A DNA stretch of 64,000 bases from Candidatus Epilinea brevis (GTDB lineage: Bacteria > Chloroflexota > Anaerolineae > Epilineales > Epilineaceae), in contig JADJUE010000002.1 of assembly GCA_016710785.1 (NCBI GenBank), forward strand, positions 248,001 to 312,000. The letters are read 5' to 3'. The notes below the pieces were generated by a model. It saw nothing but the letters and a program-made list of their open reading frames with translations, was not told the origin of the DNA and did not search any database. Position 1 is the stretch's first letter. Every line of letters starts with the position of its first letter. Position numbers and translations under genes: made by a program. Below, piece after piece: positions 1-8,515 of this stretch.

Positions 1-1236
1 GCGGAGCGCATCCTCCGGCGCTGGGGTGTGGGGACAGCAGCGGCCTTTGGCGCCCTAGGGCTCCTCGCCACCAGCCCGGCCTTCTGGGGTCTGTCGCTGG
101 TGGCCGAGGTCTACACCCTGCACACGCTCATCATGGCCGGCCTGTTCCTGGCGCTCCTGCGCTGGGCCGATGCGCCCGAGGACCGGCTGCGCGCGGGGAC
201 GGTGGGCCTGCTGCTGGGCCTGGGGGTGGCGCATCACGCGGCCGTCGTCCTGCTGCTGCCGGCCGCCGCGCTGTACGTCCTTCTGGCTGCTCCGCGGGCC
301 CTGCTCCGGCCGCGGACCCTGGTGGCGGGCGCGGTTGGACTGGCCATCGGCCTCCTGCCCTTCCTGTACCTGCCGCTGCGCCATGCCGCTGTGCCGGCCT
401 TCAACTACGCCGGGGTCTACGATGGCACCGGGCGCTTCATCGCCGCCGATCTGCGTTCCGTCGCGGGGATCTGGTGGCTGGTCTCGGGCAAGGCCTTCGC
501 CGGCCAGATGTTGGCCTATACGCCCCTCGAGCTGCGCGCCGAATGGCGCCGGCTGGCCCTGCTCCTCAGCCAGTCCTTCTTCGCCATCGGCATCCTGCCC
601 GGGCTGATCGGTATGGTCATGCTCCTCTGGCGCCGGCGACCCGCGGGTGTGCTGCTGCTGGCGGCCGGCGCGGCCAGCGCCATGTTCTTCGTCGACTACC
701 GGGCGGTGGACAAAGAGACCATGTTCCTGCCGGTATACCTGGTTTGGGCACTGTGCTTGGGCGTGGGCTACCAGTGGCTTCTGGACTGGCTGGGCCAGAC
801 GCCGTCCCGAGGTAGGCAGTCCCGCGGCGCGGGCCGCGTCATGCGCGCCCTGATCGTCGGCCTGGCCCTGGCCGCGGTGGCCTGGAACTGGCGCCTGGCG
901 GACCTGTCGCAGGACCGCAGCGCGCGGGACATGGGCGAGGCCGTGCTGGCCGCGGCGGCGCCCGGGGCCTTGGTGCTGGGCTGGTGGGACACCGTGCCGG
1001 TGGTGGAGTACCTGCAGCTGGTGGAGGGGCGGCGGCCCGATGTGCAGGCCATCAACCGCTTCCTGCTGCCGGCCCCGGCGCTGGCCGAACTCATCCGCCA
1101 GCAGATCCGCCGGCGGCCGGTGTACATCGACAGCATCCCCCCGGAGCTGCAGGGCGAGCTGCGTGGCCGGCCGGCAGGCCCGCTGCTGCGCCTCAGCCCT
1201 CGCTCCGCCGGGCGCGCCGAACCTACCAGGCCATGA
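1..1236 (+). CDS. DUF2723-type polytopic membrane glycosyltransferase, C-terminal part
   Basis: The frame is open from base 1, so the window edge cuts off the true N terminus; 411 codons plus the stop remain. The residues form repeated hydrophobic segments (about eight to nine membrane spans) with a short soluble tail containing a WWDTVPVVEYLQ segment. That combination resembles the DUF2723 family of GT-C-like glycosyltransferases (relatives of TMEM260), which use lipid-linked sugars at the outer face of the membrane. The catalytic N-terminal loop lies outside the window, so activity cannot be checked. The stop overlaps the start of the next gene (ATGA), which encodes a second GT-C-type enzyme, so the two are translationally coupled and probably act in one glycan or glycolipid pathway. 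Family assignment is by recall of sequence character, without a profile search. Confidence 0.72.
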   Translation, partial: AERILRRWGVGTAAAFGALGLLATSPAFWGLSLVAEVYTLHTLIMAGLFLALLRWADAPEDRLRAGTVGLLLGLGVAHHAAVVLLLPAAALYVLLAAPRALLRPRTLVAGAVGLAIGLLPFLYLPLRHAAVPAFNYAGVYDGTGRFIAADLRSVAGIWWLVSGKAFAGQMLAYTPLELRAEWRRLALLLSQSFFAIGILPGLIGMVMLLWRRRPAGVLLLAAGAASAMFFVDYRAVDKETMFLPVYLVWALCLGVGYQWLLDWLGQTPSRGRQSRGAGRVMRALIVGLALAAVAWNWRLADLSQDRSARDMGEAVLAAAAPGALVLGWWDTVPVVEYLQLVEGRRPDVQAINRFLLPAPALAELIRQQIRRRPVYIDSIPPELQGELRGRPAGPLLRLSPRSAGRAEPTRP

Positions 1237-2414
1237 CGGCCGCGCCGCCGACGTTCCGATCGACCCGCTGGCTTCGGTTCGGTTGGCCGCTGGGCGTCTT
1301 CCTGGTCAGCCGTCTGGGCATCGCCCTGGTGGCCTACCTGGCCGCGGCGCTCCTGGTGGACAACCCCTCTCCCCCGCCCTATCACCTGCGGGGTCAGGAG
1401 AACCTGCTGCTGGACGTCTTCGGCAGCCGCTGGGACGCGGGCTTCTATGTCAGCATCGCCGAGGAGGGCTACCGGCTGGACGGCGTGCCCCTGCCCTCGG
1501 TCCCTTTCTTCCCCCTCCTGCCCCTGGCGATGCGCGCGGGGGCCTGGCTGTTGGGCGACGCCGTGCCGGCCGGCATCCTTATCAGCAACCTGGCCCTCTT
1601 GGGCGCCACGCTGCTGCTGTACGCGTTGGTGGAGGCCTCCGATGGACGGTCGGTGGCCCGACGCGCGGTGTGGTACTTCTGCATCTTCCCTACGGCCTTC
1701 TTCGGCTCGGCGATCTACAGCGAGTCCCTCTTCCTGCTGGGGGCCATCGGCAGCCTGTGGCTGGCGCGCCGTGGCCTGTGGGAGAGCGCGGCGATGCTGG
1801 GCGTCTTGACCGCATTGACCCGTTTCACCGGTATCCTGGTGGCGCCGATGCTCCTGGCCGAATGGTGGTCGCAGCGCGGTCGGACGCCGTCCGGCGCTTC
1901 GCGTCCGTCGGCCCTGGCCCTCTTGGCCCCGGCCGCTGTCCCGCTGGGCACCTTGGCCTACATGCTCTTCCTGCGCCTGCGTTTCGGCGACGGGCTGGCC
2001 TTTGTCCATGCCTCGGCGGTCTGGGGCCGGCGGCCGGCCGGGCCGGGACAACTGCTGGCGGGCCTGGCCGCCAGGCCCACTGGCGGATGGTCGGCGGCGC
2101 TCCTGGCCGGCCGGCTGCCGCTGGACAACGCCCTGGATCTGGCCTTTCTGCTACTGTTCCTGGTCCTGGGCCTGGTTCTGCTCCGCCGTCGTCGTTGGCC
2201 CGAGGCCTGCCTGGTCATCTCCGGCCTCCTGGTCTCGGGCGGATCGGGCCTGCTCATGAGCCAGCGCCGCTACGTCTGGGCGCTCTTCCCGGCCTTCATC
2301 GCCTTGGCCTGGTGGGGCCGGCGGCCCTGGGTTGACCGCTTGATCATGGCGCTCTCGCTGCTGCTATTGGGGCTCTTCACCGCCCTCTTCGCCAAGGGCT
2401 TCTGGGTGGCCTGA
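1233..2414 (+). CDS. PIG-V/mannosyltransferase-like GT-C membrane protein
   Basis: A 393-residue polytopic membrane protein. The first external loop carries RWDAGFYVSIAEEGY and then FFPLLPLAMR, the arrangement of the PIG-V (GPI mannosyltransferase 2-like, GT76) family, in which the acidic residue of the W-D pair is catalytic. Further on are FPTAFFGSAIYSESLF and LTRFTGILV, also typical of this family, and a C-terminal MSQRRYVWALFP segment. Bacterial members are thought to transfer a sugar from a polyprenyl-phosphate donor at the membrane. The ATG at 1233 was chosen because it forms an ATGA overlap with the upstream gene. The exact substrate is unknown. Confidence 0.8.
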   Translation: MTAAPPTFRSTRWLRFGWPLGVFLVSRLGIALVAYLAAALLVDNPSPPPYHLRGQENLLLDVFGSRWDAGFYVSIAEEGYRLDGVPLPSVPFFPLLPLAMRAGAWLLGDAVPAGILISNLALLGATLLLYALVEASDGRSVARRAVWYFCIFPTAFFGSAIYSESLFLLGAIGSLWLARRGLWESAAMLGVLTALTRFTGILVAPMLLAEWWSQRGRTPSGASRPSALALLAPAAVPLGTLAYMLFLRLRFGDGLAFVHASAVWGRRPAGPGQLLAGLAARPTGGWSAALLAGRLPLDNALDLAFLLLFLVLGLVLLRRRRWPEACLVISGLLVSGGSGLLMSQRRYVWALFPAFIALAWWGRRPWVDRLIMALSLLLLGLFTALFAKGFWVA

Positions 2415-2496
2415 AGCGTCGCCCGTTGCTTTTCGCCCGCCGAAGCGACTGTTGTCACCAGAACCCTTGTATGCCCTCGACCTTGGAGGTCGCCCC

Positions 2497-3120
2497 ATGC
2501 CCACCACGCTACGGATCCTGATCGCGTTCACCATCCTTGGCTCCGGCCTGCTGCTCGCCCGCTTCACCGGCCTGCCCTCCAGCGCGCCGCATTGGCAGCT
2601 CTACGCGCAGGCCTACCGGGACATGGTCACCGTCACCCGGGCGGAGTTCCGGGCCGACAAGGCCGAGCTGCGCGTGCGCGCCGAGTCGCGCAGCGCCACC
2701 TCCACGCTGCGGGTCTTCGACCGCGCCGGCAACCTTTTGGGCACCTTGGATCGCAAGAGCGCCACGCAGCACGAAGCTGACCTGGCCGTCGCCAACAACC
2801 CGCAGGTCATCACGGTGCGCAGCGATGAGGGCGGCGAGGCCACGGTGCTGGTCAGTGGCGACAACCCGCCCACGGTGACCCCCGCGGTCACGGTGACTCC
2901 GGGCGTCACCGCGGTGACGCCGAGCGTGGAGCCCAGCCGCTCGCCGACCGTCAGCGTCACCGACACCGCCATGCCCGGGAGCCCCACGCCCGGCGGCACG
3001 GACACGGCGACGCCGGTCGGGCCGACCTCAGAGCCGACCGCTTCACCGCCCCGGCCGACCCTCCCGACGCCGGTCATGACGACGGAGCCGCGGGTCTACC
3101 TGCCGCTGCTGAGCAGCTAG
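2497..3120 (+). CDS. Exported protein with Thr/Pro-rich linker and C-terminal YLPLL tail
   Basis: A 207-residue protein of unknown function. The ATG at 2497 is preceded by GGAGGT (2485-2490) at six bases, which favours it over the in-frame TTG at 2452. The N terminus has a hydrophobic stretch (LRILIAFTILGSGLLLA) acting as signal or anchor. Residues about 35-125 look like a small beta domain (a segment resembling RVFDRAGNLLGTLD). Then comes a long Thr/Pro/Ser/Val linker (about 125-195) and the terminal VYLPLLSS. That ending is a recurrent C terminus in exported Chloroflexota proteins (my recollection) and may be a sorting or anchoring signal. It is transcribed in the same direction as the glycosyltransferases upstream. 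No enzymatic motif is seen. Confidence 0.7.
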   Translation: MPTTLRILIAFTILGSGLLLARFTGLPSSAPHWQLYAQAYRDMVTVTRAEFRADKAELRVRAESRSATSTLRVFDRAGNLLGTLDRKSATQHEADLAVANNPQVITVRSDEGGEATVLVSGDNPPTVTPAVTVTPGVTAVTPSVEPSRSPTVSVTDTAMPGSPTPGGTDTATPVGPTSEPTASPPRPTLPTPVMTTEPRVYLPLLSS

Positions 3121-3262
3121 GCCCAGCTGGCGGCGCTGTGCTCATGGCCATGCCGAACTGTCGGTGCCGTGGTCATGGCCCTGCCGGTTGGGCCCTTCGC
3201 CGCCATCGATGATGGTGGTGTCGGGACCTCGGGCATTCGCACTACCGCTCCCCATCCCCCCA

Positions 3263-4513
3263 TCAAGCGGTCAGGGCCCCAATCGGGATGACTGCAACGC
3301 CGTCGTCCCGCACATAGCCATAGCCCGTAGCCGTGATGACCGCCAATGCCAGCGGCTCGCCGGCCGCCGTCGTATCGACACGGTTCTTGATCCGCAGCAG
3401 GTGCTGAGCGGCCAGGTCCAGGTCCCGGTGGCCGAGCTTTACCTCGAAGGCAGCCCAGCCGCCGTCGGGCATCTCGATGATCGCATCCGCTTCCAGACCG
3501 GTCTCATCCCGGTAGGCGAAGACCTGGGCATCGAGCGCCTGGGCATACACCCGCAGGTCTCTTACGACGAGGCTCTCGAAGAGCAGCCCGAGCCAGTTCA
3601 CGTCGCCGAGCAAACGCGTCGGTGTCGCCCGCACCGCGGCGACCGCCAGCGACGGATCGACGAAATGGCGCACCGGAGCCGCACGTAGGCGCGTCCGCGA
3701 GCGCAGCGAGGGTGCCCAAGCCGGCAGGTCCTCGGTGATCATCAACCGACCCAGTGCGTCCAAGTAGGAAGCGAGCGTTTCCGACTTCAGGCTGCCGTCC
3801 GAGCCGTTCACGTCGGTCCGCAAGACGTTGAGCGATGTGGGGGTGCCTACGTTGCGGGCCAAAGAGCGCAGCAGCCGGGCCACGATCTGCGGGTCGCGGC
3901 GCATTCCGTCGGCACGCTGCACCTCGACGCGTGCGACCTCCATGAGGTAACCGCGGAGCAGACGCTGGGCCTGGGCCACGGTCGCATCGAGGTTGCCGGG
4001 CCAGCCGCCAACGCACACGAGATCAGCCAGCTGTCCGATGGTGAGACCTGGATCAGCAGCGCGAACCGCTCCGCCGTCCAGCACCGCCGCGAGCGACACG
4101 GTGCCCGTCGACCGGCCCGACTCCGAGAGGGTCATCGGGCGCATCCGCAGTCGGATGATGCGGCCGGCCCCGACGTGGCGGGTCTCATCGTCGGGTGGTA
4201 CCGATGATCCGGTCAGGATGAAATGACCGGTGCCCCTGCGCTCGTCGACGGTCCGTCGGATGTGGTTCCAGATCTCGGGTTCGCGCTGCCACTCATCGAT
4301 CAAGCGCGGTTCGGCCCCATCGAGGACGAGGCTCGGGTCGATCGCCGCCGCCTGACGGGCGCGGGCGTCCACATCGAGCAAGACCTCGCTGCGCGCGGCG
4401 CGACGGGCCGTCTCAGTCTTGCCGCAGGCCTTGGGTCCCTCGATGAGGACTGCCCCGGCACTGGCGAGTGCTTCGCCCAGTTCGGTATCGACGATGCGCG
4501 GTCGGTATGACAT
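3263..4513 (-). CDS. AAA_14 / DUF4143 ATPase
   Basis: 416 residues. A P-loop, GPKACGKT, lies at residues 26-33, followed by a Walker B-like LIDEWQ and an ILTGSS sensor, all usual for the AAA_14 family. The C-terminal half matches the DUF4143 layout: a basic SRTRLRAAPVRHFVDPSLA region, then FESLVVRDLRVYAQ, then a nuclease-like fold with DETGLEADAII and FEVKLG, recalling the D-ExK triad of PD-(D/E)XK nucleases. These ATPases occur widely as scattered accessory genes in archaea and bacteria; their role is uncertain, and defence or mobile-element links have been suggested. An in-frame TTG exists at 4552, but the conserved N terminus begins at the ATG at 4513. No operon partner is evident. Confidence 0.85.
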   Translation of the reverse strand: MSYRPRIVDTELGEALASAGAVLIEGPKACGKTETARRAARSEVLLDVDARARQAAAIDPSLVLDGAEPRLIDEWQREPEIWNHIRRTVDERRGTGHFILTGSSVPPDDETRHVGAGRIIRLRMRPMTLSESGRSTGTVSLAAVLDGGAVRAADPGLTIGQLADLVCVGGWPGNLDATVAQAQRLLRGYLMEVARVEVQRADGMRRDPQIVARLLRSLARNVGTPTSLNVLRTDVNGSDGSLKSETLASYLDALGRLMITEDLPAWAPSLRSRTRLRAAPVRHFVDPSLAVAAVRATPTRLLGDVNWLGLLFESLVVRDLRVYAQALDAQVFAYRDETGLEADAIIEMPDGGWAAFEVKLGHRDLDLAAQHLLRIKNRVDTTAAGEPLALAVITATGYGYVRDDGVAVIPIGALTA

Positions 4514-4633
4514 GGGTGATATTGTGCTGCCGCTGCGATGATCGGTCAACATCGAGGGGGACGTTTGCGGCGGATTCAGAGGGGCGTTTGCGCCGGTTGC
4601 AGGGGGATGTTTGCGACCATGACAGGCCCGCCT

Positions 4634-5770
4634 TCACAGCGCCCTGAGCCAGCCCTCGAAGAAGCGCGCCCCCGCCTCCAGCTCCGCCACGCTTATCCAC
4701 TCGTCCTCGGTATGCGCCTGGGCGATGCTGCCCGGCCCGATGGCTACCGCCGGGATGCCGCCCGCGGCCAGGTAGGCGCCGTCGCAGAACCAGGGCGCGC
4801 CGTCCAGAGCCGCGCCGCGGCGCACAAGCTGTTGCAGGAAGGGGTTGTCGGCGGGCGTGTCCAGCGGCGGGGACTCGGGGAGGGCGCGTACTTCCGCCTC
4901 CGCATCCCGCTCGCGCACGAAAGCCTCGAGCAAGGCCGTTGCGCCGCCCCGGTCCCTGAGCTGCGGTGTGAAGCGGATGTCCAGGCCCAGCACGCAGCGG
5001 TCGGGCACGATGTTGCCCCGCGTGCCGCCCTGGATCGTGCCGATGTTGAGGGTGCTGGGCCCAAGCAGGTCGTCGACGCCGCCCTGCTCCACCAGCTGCC
5101 GTCGGAAGTCGCCGTCCAGGGCCGCCACCAGGGGCATCATCCGCGTGATGGCGTTCACCCCTTGCTCCGGTGTGGCGGCGTGGGCGGCCACGCCCCGGGT
5201 GATGACCTCGGCCCACAGGCAGCCATTGTGTTTGTGCACCGCCCGCATGCCGGTGGGCTCGCCCACCAGGGCCAGGGCGTAGCCGTCGTGGCGAGCGGCG
5301 AAATGGCGCGAGCCCTTCTGGTCGGATTCTTCCGCCATGAAGCCCGCGAAATGGACCTCCACGGACAGGTCGGCGATCTGCGCGCCCAAGGACCGTAGCG
5401 CCCACAACATGGCCGCCATCGGGCCCTTGGTGTCGCTGGCGCCCCGGCCCCACAGCCGCCCGTCCCGGACCTCGCCGCCGAAGGGGGCGATGGTCATCCC
5501 GCCCACACCCACCGTGTCGGTGTGCGGAGCGAAGAGGATGCGCGGCTTGCCGCTGCCCCGCGTGGGGAAGCGCCCGATCACGTTGGGGCGGCCGGGAACC
5601 ACGTCCTCCACAGTGACCTCCGCCCCGCAGTCCGCCAGGAAGCCGGCCACGAAGCGCGCGCAGTCGCCCTCGCCGGTGGCCCCGGTTCCGAGGTCGCCGT
5701 CGGGGTTGACGCTGGGGAGTCGCACAAGCGCGCAGGCCAGGGCGGTGGCGGAGTCGAGGGTGATGGGCAT
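4634..5770 (-). CDS. M20 family deacylase (ArgE/DapE-like)
   Basis: 378 residues. It carries the di-zinc signature of M20 peptidases: APHTDT (H83, D85), GRGASDTKG (D113), AEESD (E147, E148) and a distal AHTEDEW histidine near the C terminus. Length and motifs fit acetylornithine deacetylase or succinyl-diaminopimelate desuccinylase, which hydrolyse N-acyl amino acids in arginine or lysine biosynthesis. The protein has the dimerisation lid domain in the middle. The ATG at 5770 was chosen; a GTG nine bases upstream is an alternative. It is divergent from the CRP-like regulator (219 bp between starts). No other arg or lys genes are near, so the exact substrate is open. Confidence 0.85.
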   Translation of the reverse strand: MPITLDSATALACALVRLPSVNPDGDLGTGATGEGDCARFVAGFLADCGAEVTVEDVVPGRPNVIGRFPTRGSGKPRILFAPHTDTVGVGGMTIAPFGGEVRDGRLWGRGASDTKGPMAAMLWALRSLGAQIADLSVEVHFAGFMAEESDQKGSRHFAARHDGYALALVGEPTGMRAVHKHNGCLWAEVITRGVAAHAATPEQGVNAITRMMPLVAALDGDFRRQLVEQGGVDDLLGPSTLNIGTIQGGTRGNIVPDRCVLGLDIRFTPQLRDRGGATALLEAFVRERDAEAEVRALPESPPLDTPADNPFLQQLVRRGAALDGAPWFCDGAYLAAGGIPAVAIGPGSIAQAHTEDEWISVAELEAGARFFEGWLRAL

Positions 5771-5989
5771 GGTGACCACACGGGGAGACACTTGGGATGC
5801 GGTGGCTGCAGGTCGCCAGGATACTTGAAAATGGGGGGAGATGCACGAGGCCGGGACGCAGAGGGATGCGCTCCGCCGCGCATCGCCCCTTTGGACCGCA
5901 TCGCGCGGACCGGGTATCCTTGTGCCCCGATCGATGCCGCCAACGCCCAAACCGCGGCCCGGCCCTACCGCGCCCCCGGAGTCACCGCC

Positions 5990-6646
5990 GTGATCAGCAC
6001 CAGCACCTTGCATGACGACGTCTTCACCCTCAGCGAGGAGGACCTGCAGGACCTCCAGGCTTTCGGGGTGACCGAGCGGCATGCCAAGGGCACCAATCTG
6101 TACATGGAAGGCGACGCGGTGCGGTCGCTGTGGTTCATCCGCAGCGGCCGGGTGCACCTGACCAAGGGCTCCTCGAGCGGCGCGGAGAGTCTGGTAGCCT
6201 TCTACGGCCCCGGCCAGACCTTCTGCGTCGCCGCCACGCTGTTGGGCAAGCCTTTCCCCTGCGCCGGTCGCGCCGCCACGGACGTGGAGATCGTCCGCAT
6301 CCCGGCGGAGCGCTTCCTCGAGCTCTTCGATCGCCTGCCCGGCTTCGCCAAGCGCCTGCTCAGGGAGATGGCCCCGCAATTCTGCGGCGCGCATTGCGAC
6401 TGCGCCCTGAACGTGGAGCGCGTGGACAAGCGCCTGGCGCATACGCTCCTGCGCCTTGACGGCTATTTCAACGGCAATCCCATCCCCTTCACCCGCCAGG
6501 AACTGGCGCAGATGGTCAACACCACGGTGGAGAGCTGCATCCGTAAGCTCTCGGCGTGGACCAAGGCGGGCTGGCTGGAGAGCGCGCGGGGCGAGGTGCG
6601 GGTGCTGGACCGAGGGGCATTGGACGCGATCCTGATGGCGGATTGA
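5990..6646 (+). CDS. CRP/FNR family transcription regulator
   Basis: 218 residues. An N-terminal cyclic-nucleotide-binding-type beta roll (residues about 25-110, including LWFIRSGRVHL) is followed by the dimer helix and a winged helix-turn-helix at about 168-200 (FTRQELAQMVNTTVESCIRKLSAW). A GTG start at 5990 with CGGAG ten bases upstream fits the domain start; the nearby ATG at 6012 is out of frame. Six cysteines are present (79, 91, 132, 136, 138, 183), including CGAHCDC at the end of the dimer helix, unlike plain CRP. This could be a redox or metal sensing site. The regulated genes are unknown; the cbb3 operon lies about 9 kb away and is a conceivable target (speculation). Confidence 0.88.
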   Translation: MISTSTLHDDVFTLSEEDLQDLQAFGVTERHAKGTNLYMEGDAVRSLWFIRSGRVHLTKGSSSGAESLVAFYGPGQTFCVAATLLGKPFPCAGRAATDVEIVRIPAERFLELFDRLPGFAKRLLREMAPQFCGAHCDCALNVERVDKRLAHTLLRLDGYFNGNPIPFTRQELAQMVNTTVESCIRKLSAWTKAGWLESARGEVRVLDRGALDAILMAD

Positions 6647-6852
6647 AAGGGCGGCGCAGGCCTGGGGAATCGCACGCTTCCCGATCCCCCAGTGGCCGCG
6701 AGACCGGGCAATAGCCTGCCTCAGTCACACGGCGCCGGGCAGGCTTGGTGTAGAATTGCCTCAGGAGTCATGCACTTGTGACCCTCATCCCTCGCCTTGC
6801 GCGCCTCTCCAGGCTCGAGGGTGGGTCGAAAGCCTGATCAAGGAGCGGTAAG

Positions 6853-7413
6853 ATGCGGCTCGGACGACTTGGGTACTATGCCGACTTCGTGGTCTACCCG
6901 CTGGCCGTGGCTGGGCTCGCGGCAGCGGGGCTGTACAGTACCGACATGGTGCGCTGGCCGAACTGGTTCGCCGCCTTCGTCGGCGGTTTTGCCATCTGGA
7001 CGCTTGCCGAATACCTGCTGCACCGCTACGTGCTCCATCATGTTCCCTTCATCAAGGACATGCACGACGCGCACCACGCCGACCAGACGGCGCTGGTGGG
7101 CACGCCGACCTGGCTCAGCTTCGTGATTGTCGTCGCCTTCGTGTTCGCGCCCATGTACGCCCTGACCGGGCTGCTGGTCGCGACCGGTATCACGGCCGGG
7201 GTGACCTTGGGCTATCTCTGCTACGTCGGCGTGCACCACATGGTCCATCACCTGCCGAGCAGGCCGGGCTCCTACCTGACGGCGATGAAGCGGCGCCACA
7301 TGCTCCATCATCACTTCGACGAACAGTTGAACTTCGGGGTATCCAGCGGCTTCTGGGATCGGGTGTTCCACACCGATATCGCCCCGAGCGAGGCCGCCGC
7401 GGCGCGACGTTAG
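6853..7413 (+). CDS. Sterol desaturase / fatty acid hydroxylase family membrane protein
   Basis: 186 residues with four hydrophobic segments and the histidine-box set of the fatty acid hydroxylase superfamily: HRYVLHH (57-63), HDAHH (71-75), HHMVHH and HMLHHHF. These bind a di-iron centre that hydroxylates or desaturates lipids such as sphingoid bases, carotenoids or sterols. AGGAG lies eight bases before the ATG. The protein is short compared with sterol desaturases (about 250-300) but similar to bacterial carotenoid or fatty acid hydroxylases. It stands alone, convergent with the cbb3 operon. The substrate cannot be told from sequence. Confidence 0.87.
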   Translation: MRLGRLGYYADFVVYPLAVAGLAAAGLYSTDMVRWPNWFAAFVGGFAIWTLAEYLLHRYVLHHVPFIKDMHDAHHADQTALVGTPTWLSFVIVVAFVFAPMYALTGLLVATGITAGVTLGYLCYVGVHHMVHHLPSRPGSYLTAMKRRHMLHHHFDEQLNFGVSSGFWDRVFHTDIAPSEAAAARR

Positions 7414-7457
7414 AGGACCAGGGATCTCGGGTCATGTCCGGGCCCAGGCGCCTTAAA

Positions 7458-7814
7458 TCATCCCACCCGCTCCCACAGCCCGTCTACCAGCCACACCACC
7501 ACAAAGCCCCCGATCCACCAGCGGGTTTCGCGGCCCAAGGCGTGGATGCGTCGGAAGCTGGGCAGGGCCGCTGAGCCGGCGGCCCTGCGTTCCATCACCA
7601 GCCGCCCCGCCCGCAGGTTCCAGGCCGCGAAGAAGACTGCCAGGCCCAACTGGCCGCGGCTGGCGAAGGCGACCATGCCGATAAGCGTCGGCAGCAACGC
7701 CGTCAGCAGCGCTTTGGGCGGGGCGCTCACGCCTTCCATCCAGGCCCGTTCTACCAGAGTGACCGAGGGCAGGAATGCCGCCAGGGGTGCCAAGACGGCG
7801 AGGGCCGCGTTCAC
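7458..7814 (-). CDS. Small membrane protein at the end of the cbb3 operon
   Basis: 118 residues, starting with GTG that overlaps the upstream stop (GTGA, 7811-7814). Three to four hydrophobic segments are visible (residues about 2-20, 33-50, 53-65 and 98-113). I do not recognise the family. Its position as last gene of the ccoI-S-NO-Q-P-G-TauE/SafE-like operon, coupled by overlap, suggests a role in oxidase assembly or copper handling. It does not look like CcoH/FixH, which is otherwise missing from the operon, although a diverged replacement is possible. Confidence 0.65.
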   Translation of the reverse strand: MNAALAVLAPLAAFLPSVTLVERAWMEGVSAPPKALLTALLPTLIGMVAFASRGQLGLAVFFAAWNLRAGRLVMERRAAGSAALPSFRRIHALGRETRWWIGGFVVVWLVDGLWERVG

Positions 7815-8476
7815 GTCTGCCCCCACATGGCGAAGCCCAACAGGGTGGCGGCCGCCACCAGCGCCGATGCCCGCCGCAGGGTGGGAACCCAGGCGCCCCC
7901 CCGCGATCTCCCCGCCCAGCTGAAGCCCACCTGGCCAAGCAGGAGCAAGGGCACCGTGCCGGAGGCGAAGGCCAGCATCCACAGCGCACCCACCGCGGCC
8001 GACGGCGCGGCCACCGCTGACCCCGCCGCCGCATAGAGCATGCCGCAAGGCAGGGCCGGCGTCAGCAGGCCCAGACCCAGGGCGCGCGCCGGCGGCGGCA
8101 GGCCGCGTAGCCGGCGGGTCCCGGCGCTGTGCCAGCGGGCCAGGAAGGCCGGGAAGCGATCGACGGGGCTCAGGGCGTAGAGCAAGAGGGGGAGGATGCC
8201 CACCGCGGCCAACACCGGCCAGCTCAGGACGGGGCGCAGCGGCGCCCCGAAGGCCGCGAACAGCGCGCCGACCGTGCCATAGGCCAGGAATCGCGCTCCA
8301 TGGTACAGCCCCAAGCTGGTTCGCGGCGTCCGCTCCGCCCGGCCCAGGAGGCAGGCCAGCGGCCCGCACATGCCCAGACAATGGAAGCCGCCGGTAAGCC
8401 CCAAGGCGAAGAAGGCGGCTGCGCCGGCCGCGGCCTGCGCCTGCCCCACCGTGCAGTGGAAAGGGAAAGGGTTCAT
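7811..8476 (-). CDS. TauE/SafE (UreH-like) membrane protein of the cbb3 operon
   Basis: 221 residues with about six membrane spans. The N-terminal FFALGLTGGFHCLGMCGPL with its HCxxMC motif is typical of the DsbD_2/UreH-like family often annotated 'sulfite exporter TauE/SafE' in cbb3 oxidase gene clusters. The Cys/His/Met motif in the first span suggests metal (probably copper) or thiol handling during oxidase assembly rather than sulfite export. The gene lies directly downstream of ccoG (39 bp between) on the same strand and overlaps the next small gene by four bases. Confidence 0.8.
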   Translation of the reverse strand: MNPFPFHCTVGQAQAAAGAAAFFALGLTGGFHCLGMCGPLACLLGRAERTPRTSLGLYHGARFLAYGTVGALFAAFGAPLRPVLSWPVLAAVGILPLLLYALSPVDRFPAFLARWHSAGTRRLRGLPPPARALGLGLLTPALPCGMLYAAAGSAVAAPSAAVGALWMLAFASGTVPLLLLGQVGFSWAGRSRGGAWVPTLRRASALVAAATLLGFAMWGQT

Positions 8477-8515
8477 GGCCGGGTGTCCATGGGCCGGAGG
8501 TTCACGGGCCGGTGC

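Noticed and set aside
7458..7814. Small terminal gene of the cbb3 operon as CcoH
   Set aside because: It has several hydrophobic segments and lacks the single span plus periplasmic domain of CcoH/FixH.
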